NCBI GenBank assembly: GCA_035944135.1
Contig: DASZBM010000007.1
Location: forward strand, 62,001 to 126,000
Source of the DNA: Acidobacteriaceae bacterium
GTDB taxonomy: Bacteria; Acidobacteriota; Terriglobia; Terriglobales; Acidobacteriaceae
DNA length: 64,000 nt
Direction of reading: 5' to 3'
The position numbers and the translations under genes were made by a program. Positions 60,352 through 64,000 of this stretch are shown in pieces (within the stretch, counting starts at the first letter, position 1; each line of letters opens with the position of its first letter). Under the pieces are notes generated by a model. That model was given only the letters and a program-made list of their open reading frames with translations. It was not told the DNA's origin and made no database searches.

Positions 60352-60397
60352 TTGACGAATTTGTTCCGCAACCCATATATTCACCATGGCGAATATG
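60352..60397 (+). promoter_or_regulatory. arsM promoter with ArsR operator over the -10 box
   Basis: TTGACG (60352-60357) and TATATT (60376-60381) are separated by 18 bases, a good sigma-70-type promoter for arsM. ATATTC (60377-60382) and GAATAT (60391-60396) form an inverted repeat with an 8-base spacer that covers the -10 box, a likely ArsR binding site. arsR starts divergently at 60335 and would be under the same control. Confidence 0.7.
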
Positions 60398-60415
60398 TCG
60401 CTGGAGGTTGTTGTC

Positions 60416-61324
60416 ATGGAGCAGATTCTTGATTCGGTGCGGTCGAAGTATGGAGCTGTAGCGGAGAGCAGTCTTTCAACCAACGATGCAGGCGTGAAGG
60501 CCGTCGCTGAGGCGTTCGGCTACACGGCGGAGGAACTGACCTCGATCCCGGCAGAGGCAAACATGGGCTTGTCGTGCGGGAATCCCACGGCAACCGCGAA
60601 TCTGCGTCCCGGCGAGGTGGTGGTAGACCTGGGCTCCGGCGGCGGTTTGGATGTCTTTCTCGCGGCGAAGAAGGTTGGGCCGGAGGGCCGCGCTATCGGG
60701 ATCGATATGACACCGGCGATGATTGAACGGGCACGTGCGAACGCGGCAGGGGGTGGATATACGAACGTTGAGTTTTACGAATCGACGATCGACCGCATAC
60801 CGCTTCCTGATGCCTCGGTTGATTGTGTCATCTCGAACTGCGTCATCAACCTGGCGCCGGACAAATCTGCCGTGTTTCGTGAGATTGCGCGAGTGCTCAA
60901 GCCGGGCGGACGCTTTGCTGTGAGTGACATTGCTCTGAAGGGCGAGTTGCCGCAGGCCGTGGCGCGCAGCATGGCAGCCTACGTGGGCTGCATTGCGGGA
61001 GCGATCAGGATTGAAGAGTACCGCGCCGGGTTGCTGGCCGCAGGGTTCGAGCACGTCGAAATCGTAGACAGCGGAAGTGACCTCAATGCGTATGCGAAGG
61101 TCGAGAATCAGTCCGGCTGCTGCTCGCCTGGCATGGATGGAAGTTCGTGCTGCTCACCGGCAGGGGATACGCCGACGCTCCATGCTGAATTATCGGACTT
61201 GCTCTCGAAGTACGACGTGAACACGGCAGCCGCAAGCGTGAAGGTCTACGCGATCAAGCCGACGAAGGATCCCGAAGCCGCTGCGACACCTGCCGCATGC
61301 TGCGGGCCATCGTGCTGCGCATAG
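60416..61324 (+). CDS. arsM: Arsenite S-adenosylmethyltransferase
   Basis: A 302-residue SAM-dependent enzyme that methylates arsenite. SAM motif I is [18 protein letters not shown] (about 68-85). Three cysteines at conserved ArsM positions are Cys 54 ([11 protein letters not shown]), Cys 142 ([12 protein letters not shown]) and Cys 192 (YVGCIAGA). A Cys-rich tail ([16 protein letters not shown], and CCGPSCC at the end) may hold further arsenic. The ATG at 60416 is preferred because GGAGG lies 9 bases upstream; the ATG at 60386 would sit inside the operator. It is 10 bases before the reductase gene, same transcript. Together they convert arsenate to methylated, volatile or excreted forms. Confidence 0.95.
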   Translation: MEQILDSVRSKYGAVAESSLSTNDAGVKAVAEAFGYTAEELTSIPAEANMGLSCGNPTATANLRPGEVVVDLGSGGGLDVFLAAKKVGPEGRAIGIDMTPAMIERARANAAGGGYTNVEFYESTIDRIPLPDASVDCVISNCVINLAPDKSAVFREIARVLKPGGRFAVSDIALKGELPQAVARSMAAYVGCIAGAIRIEEYRAGLLAAGFEHVEIVDSGSDLNAYAKVENQSGCCSPGMDGSSCCSPAGDTPTLHAELSDLLSKYDVNTAAASVKVYAIKPTKDPEAAATPAACCGPSCCA

Positions 61325-61334
61325 GAGCCCGGAG

Positions 61335-61766
61335 ATGCTGAAGGTTATTTTCGCGTGTGTTCATAACGCAGGGCGGTCGCAGATGGCCGCCGCGTTCTTC
61401 AACCAGCTTGCCGATTCGGATAAGGCGCGGGCCATATCGGCGGGCACGCAACCGGGCGAGCGCGTTCACCCCGAGGTGCGGGCAGTTATGCAGGAGGTTG
61501 GAATCGATCTCAGCGATGCGAAGCCTCAAAAGCTTACGGAGGAGTTGGCAAAAGACGCGCAGCTTCTCATCACCATGGGCTGCGGTGACCAGTGCCCGTT
61601 TGTTCCCGGCCTGCGTCGCGACGACTGGCCGCTGCGGGATCCGAAGGGCTTGCCTGTCGAGGAGGTTCGCGCGGTTCGTGACGAGGTGAAGCGCCGCGTG
61701 GAAGAGTTGATAGTGAGAGAGAAAGTTAGTGAGGCGATGGTTTCGTCTGCGCAACAAAGCGCTTGA
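61335..61766 (+). CDS. arsC: Thioredoxin-coupled arsenate reductase (LMW-phosphatase type)
   Basis: A 143-residue protein of the low-molecular-weight tyrosine-phosphatase fold. The P-loop is CVHNAGRS (Cys 8, C-x5-R with Arg 14), followed by AISAGTQPGERVHPEV. The Cys pair CGDQC (about 83-87) fits the relay cysteines of the thioredoxin-coupled ArsC (pI258 type). DDWPLRDPKGLPVEEV holds the acid Asp. It reduces arsenate to arsenite for ArsM. It follows arsM with a 10-base gap, and a terminator follows 84 bases downstream. No ArsB/Acr3 efflux gene is in the window. Confidence 0.92.
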   Translation: MLKVIFACVHNAGRSQMAAAFFNQLADSDKARAISAGTQPGERVHPEVRAVMQEVGIDLSDAKPQKLTEELAKDAQLLITMGCGDQCPFVPGLRRDDWPLRDPKGLPVEEVRAVRDEVKRRVEELIVREKVSEAMVSSAQQSA

Positions 61767-61849
61767 CGAACCTTCGTGTCAGGCCACCAGATAATTCCCG
61801 ATCGAGGCAAAGGACCGGACGCCTGGACAGCTGGTGCAATCGCAACAAC

Positions 61850-61879
61850 AAAGAGGCCGCGATTGCTCGCGGCCTCTTT
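61850..61879. terminator. Bidirectional terminator, arsC and sulfotransferase genes
   Basis: AAAGAGGCCGCGA (61850-61862), loop TTGC, TCGCGGCCTCTTT (61867-61879), followed by GTG on the plus side and preceded by ACA on the minus side. It is placed between two convergent gene ends and has a T-run in both readings. Confidence 0.85.
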
Positions 61880-61896
61880 GTGTGAGTTGAAGTTGT

Positions 61897-64000
61897 TTAC
61901 CACTGAACGCCGGGGTACATGCTGGGGACGCGGAAGCCGCGGTAGGCGTTTGCGCCGCTCAGGTGCATGTGCCAGACGGTGGTGGGGTTGGTGTTGTCGG
62001 GCGTGATCTCGAAGATGTCGGAGGCCGCCGCGAGGCCGGAGATGTCGTACTCGTAGTTACCGTTCGCCAGCTGCTCTGCGTTGCCACCCCAGAAGTTATA
62101 GAGGCTGGTTGGCAGAATCTGGTGGAAGGTGAGTGTGGCCGTCATAGCGGTCTCGTTGATCTGGAAGACCGGAATGGTGGAGTAGCAGGCGGGTTCGGAG
62201 CCGGTGCCACACTGGCCGCCATCCGGGAAGATGCGATCGTCTCCGTTGTCCATGAGGATCAGCGAGAAGATGCCGGCACTGGTGGGCCCGACGATGTGGG
62301 GCATGTGCTGCGCGTACTGCCAGTCGGTCGGATCCGTGCCGCCCTGGAGGGTGAAGTCGCCGCCCTCACCGAGGCGCCAGAGAACTTTGCCGGAGCCGGC
62401 GCCGTCCTCGTAGTCGACCTTGACGACCCAGTTCTGATGCCGGATGGACACGAGGATGTTGTGGTCGTCCGGGGAGTAGACGATGGCGTTGGTGTGCGTC
62501 CAGTCCGGGAATTGCATCGGATGACGGTTCACATCGAAGTGATCAAACTCGTTCCAGACCCAGGCGGGCTGAAGATTCTGATCGAGATCGATGATGACAT
62601 CACCGAGCACGTTGGTATTTCCGGGATAGCCGGGGAGATTCGTGAACGTTTGTGTTGTGTTGGCGAGGACCAGGATGTGCCCGTTGGGCAGCGGCGTTAC
62701 CTCGTGGTGGAACTGCTGCAGGATGATGTTGTAGCCGGCGGCTTTGAGTTCATCGGTGAGATCCGCGGCCGAGATTTCGCGAACGATGTTGCCTGCGAGA
62801 TCGATCTCGCGGATGGCGACAACGGTGCCCGGACCAGGAGCGCTGCCGCTGATGATCGGGTACGACGAGCCTTGGCCGATGCCGATCACGAAATTGCCGT
62901 TAGGCAGTTGCTTGACGCCCTCGATGTCATCGGTGGATGGCGAGTTTGGCAGGGTATAGGACCAGACAACGTTGCCCTGCAGATCGGTGGTTGCAATCCC
63001 GACCATGGAGCCGGCCAGAAGCGTGAGCTCCTCAAGCCCCGACTGTGGGGTAAGGCCGGCAGTGGTGGTGACGGTGAGGTTCGGCGACAGCAGCGGCTTC
63101 CCGGTGGTGAAGGTGTGATCGATGTCGGTGGCCGAGATGCCGTTCTGAAGCTGGACTGAGGCCTGCATGTGGTAGGCGGTATTGCCCTGCATGCCGGCAA
63201 CATAGATGCTGACGGAGCCGCCAGCCTGCGTGGTGGATTGCGTCCAGGTCTGCAGGCCGTAGTTGGTGTCCTTGCCGAAGTTGACGGTAACAGAGCCGGG
63301 AAACGGCAGAGTCATCGTGTAGAGAGCCACCTGCGGGTTGTTGCTGCTGGTGACTGTTCCCTGCGCGAGCACCGCGGAGATGCCGGTGAGTGAGACGGTC
63401 TGTGCGGTGCCTGCCGGGACGTTGCCAAGGCCAAGATTCAGCGTGGCTGTCTGCGGTGTGCTACCGGAGGCTGTGGTGGGCGCATAGCTCACCGACTCCG
63501 AGCAACTGGCGCCCGCAGCAAGGCTTGTGCCGCATGAGCCGGCGGCGATGGAGTAGCTGGGATCGCCCGATACCGAGGGATTGAGCGTGACGGCCGCTGT
63601 TCCTGTATTGGTGACCGTCACGACCGTTTTGGTCAGCGTGGAGCCGACAAGGTTGCCGCCAAAGTCATAACTGGTGGCGCTGAGCGAGGCATTGGAGACG
63701 ACGTTCGCCGCTGCGGTGATGGCCAGAGGAGTCGCGCCGGTGTGGGTCAGCGAGCCGTCCGCGCCCGTGACGGTGATGGAGGCCGAGGAGGTTGTTGCTG
63801 TCGAGCTGGCTGCGCTCAACTGGAACTGCGCGAGCTGACCCGGAGCAACCGAGAGTGAGGCAGGCGTGGCAGTGACGCCCGCCGGAAGTCCGGTGAGCGA
63901 AACACTGACGGGATCGGTGAAGCCGTTTACCGGGTTGACCGTGACCGTGAACGAGCGAGGCGTGCCGCCGGCCTGTAGCGAGAGAGCGGCGGGCGCACTG
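61897..64000 (-). CDS. Secreted arylsulfotransferase-type protein, 5' truncated
   Basis: The frame is open to the right edge, so the N-terminus is outside. About 700 residues are visible. The N-terminal part is a set of Ig-like repeats rich in Ser/Thr/Ala (FTVTVNPVNGFTDPVSVSLT, then SLSATSYDFGGNLVGSTLT, then QTATLNLGLGNVPAGTAQTV). The C-terminal about 400 residues form a beta-propeller of the aryl-sulfate sulfotransferase (ASST, PF05935) type: NLTVTTTAGLTPQSGLEELT, then FHHEVTPLPNGHILVLANTT, then HTNAIVYSPDDHNILVSIRH. The family transfers sulfate between phenols. The catalytic His cannot be fixed by eye. It is probably a surface or periplasmic protein. Confidence 0.75.
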   Translation of the reverse strand, partial: SAPAALSLQAGGTPRSFTVTVNPVNGFTDPVSVSLTGLPAGVTATPASLSVAPGQLAQFQLSAASSTATTSSASITVTGADGSLTHTGATPLAITAAANVVSNASLSATSYDFGGNLVGSTLTKTVVTVTNTGTAAVTLNPSVSGDPSYSIAAGSCGTSLAAGASCSESVSYAPTTASGSTPQTATLNLGLGNVPAGTAQTVSLTGISAVLAQGTVTSSNNPQVALYTMTLPFPGSVTVNFGKDTNYGLQTWTQSTTQAGGSVSIYVAGMQGNTAYHMQASVQLQNGISATDIDHTFTTGKPLLSPNLTVTTTAGLTPQSGLEELTLLAGSMVGIATTDLQGNVVWSYTLPNSPSTDDIEGVKQLPNGNFVIGIGQGSSYPIISGSAPGPGTVVAIREIDLAGNIVREISAADLTDELKAAGYNIILQQFHHEVTPLPNGHILVLANTTQTFTNLPGYPGNTNVLGDVIIDLDQNLQPAWVWNEFDHFDVNRHPMQFPDWTHTNAIVYSPDDHNILVSIRHQNWVVKVDYEDGAGSGKVLWRLGEGGDFTLQGGTDPTDWQYAQHMPHIVGPTSAGIFSLILMDNGDDRIFPDGGQCGTGSEPACYSTIPVFQINETAMTATLTFHQILPTSLYNFWGGNAEQLANGNYEYDISGLAAASDIFEITPDNTNPTTVWHMHLSGANAYRGFRVPSMYPGVQW

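Overview
The window is 64 kb of dense, high-GC bacterial chromosome. It most likely comes from an Acidobacteriota species (Terriglobia / Acidobacteriaceae type). This is inferred from the gene content: a DUF5715-like M15 fold protein, secreted carboxypeptidase-regulatory-like repeat proteins, GH15 and GH27 glycosidases, several SpoIIE phosphatases, a PQQ-type quinoprotein, a lone gatB, and an intergenic repeat of the kind seen scattered in these genomes. There is no rRNA, tRNA, CRISPR array, transposase or phage gene. Most of the window is ordinary core and accessory chromosome.

Layout. 1-5.4 kb: truncated M15-like protein, a Lys/Ser-rich DUF6496 histone-like protein, a large lipoprotein, a secreted three-repeat protein and gatB. 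5.4-10.6 kb: formate/nitrite-type channel, mfd with an unusual low-complexity insert near its C-terminus, and a 56-residue lipoprotein. 10.7-18.6 kb: a lower-GC orphan secreted protein, a DUF885 peptidase, galU, a GH15 glucoamylase/glucodextranase and an unknown secreted protein. 18.7-24 kb: GAF-GGDEF cyclase, moaA, small membrane proteins, an FmdB-type zinc ribbon and a GH27 alpha-galactosidase. 24-28.9 kb: a candidate structured RNA, then ruvB, an Fn3 lipoprotein, mutY and a YdeI-like protein. 28.9-32.1 kb: a tightly overlapped three-gene operon (type III polyketide synthase, SAM methyltransferase, FAD oxidoreductase), the clearest specialised-metabolism locus here. 32.2-38 kb: a Gly/Tyr-rich secreted protein, XRE-cupin regulator, NT5C nucleotidase with a C4 zinc-ribbon coiled-coil protein, a DHA2 transporter and HU. 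38.2-46.7 kb: DUF2461, SpoIIE phosphatase, a DUF1579-like protein, M28 peptidase, unknown proteins and a PhyH dioxygenase.

46.7-51.3 kb is one minus-strand operon: accD, an LCM-type methyltransferase, folC, an acyltransferase and ruvA, with gaps of a few bases or ATGA overlaps. 51.4-57.1 kb holds a quinoprotein dehydrogenase, an unknown Cys-containing protein behind a 16-bp palindrome, a LamG protein and a Tat-type sulfatase. 57.3-61.8 kb holds a 7TM SpoIIE sensor phosphatase, a VOC protein, and a divergent arsenic locus (arsR facing arsM-arsC, with an operator over the -10 box). The window ends inside a large arylsulfotransferase-type secreted protein.

The observations most worth following up are the polyketide operon, the candidate RNA before ruvB, the inverted pair of dispersed intergenic repeats, the ars operator and arsM start choice, the alternative-pairing leader at 32.2 kb, and the short lipoprotein gene behind mfd. 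All functional statements rest on motif recognition by eye; no database search was run.
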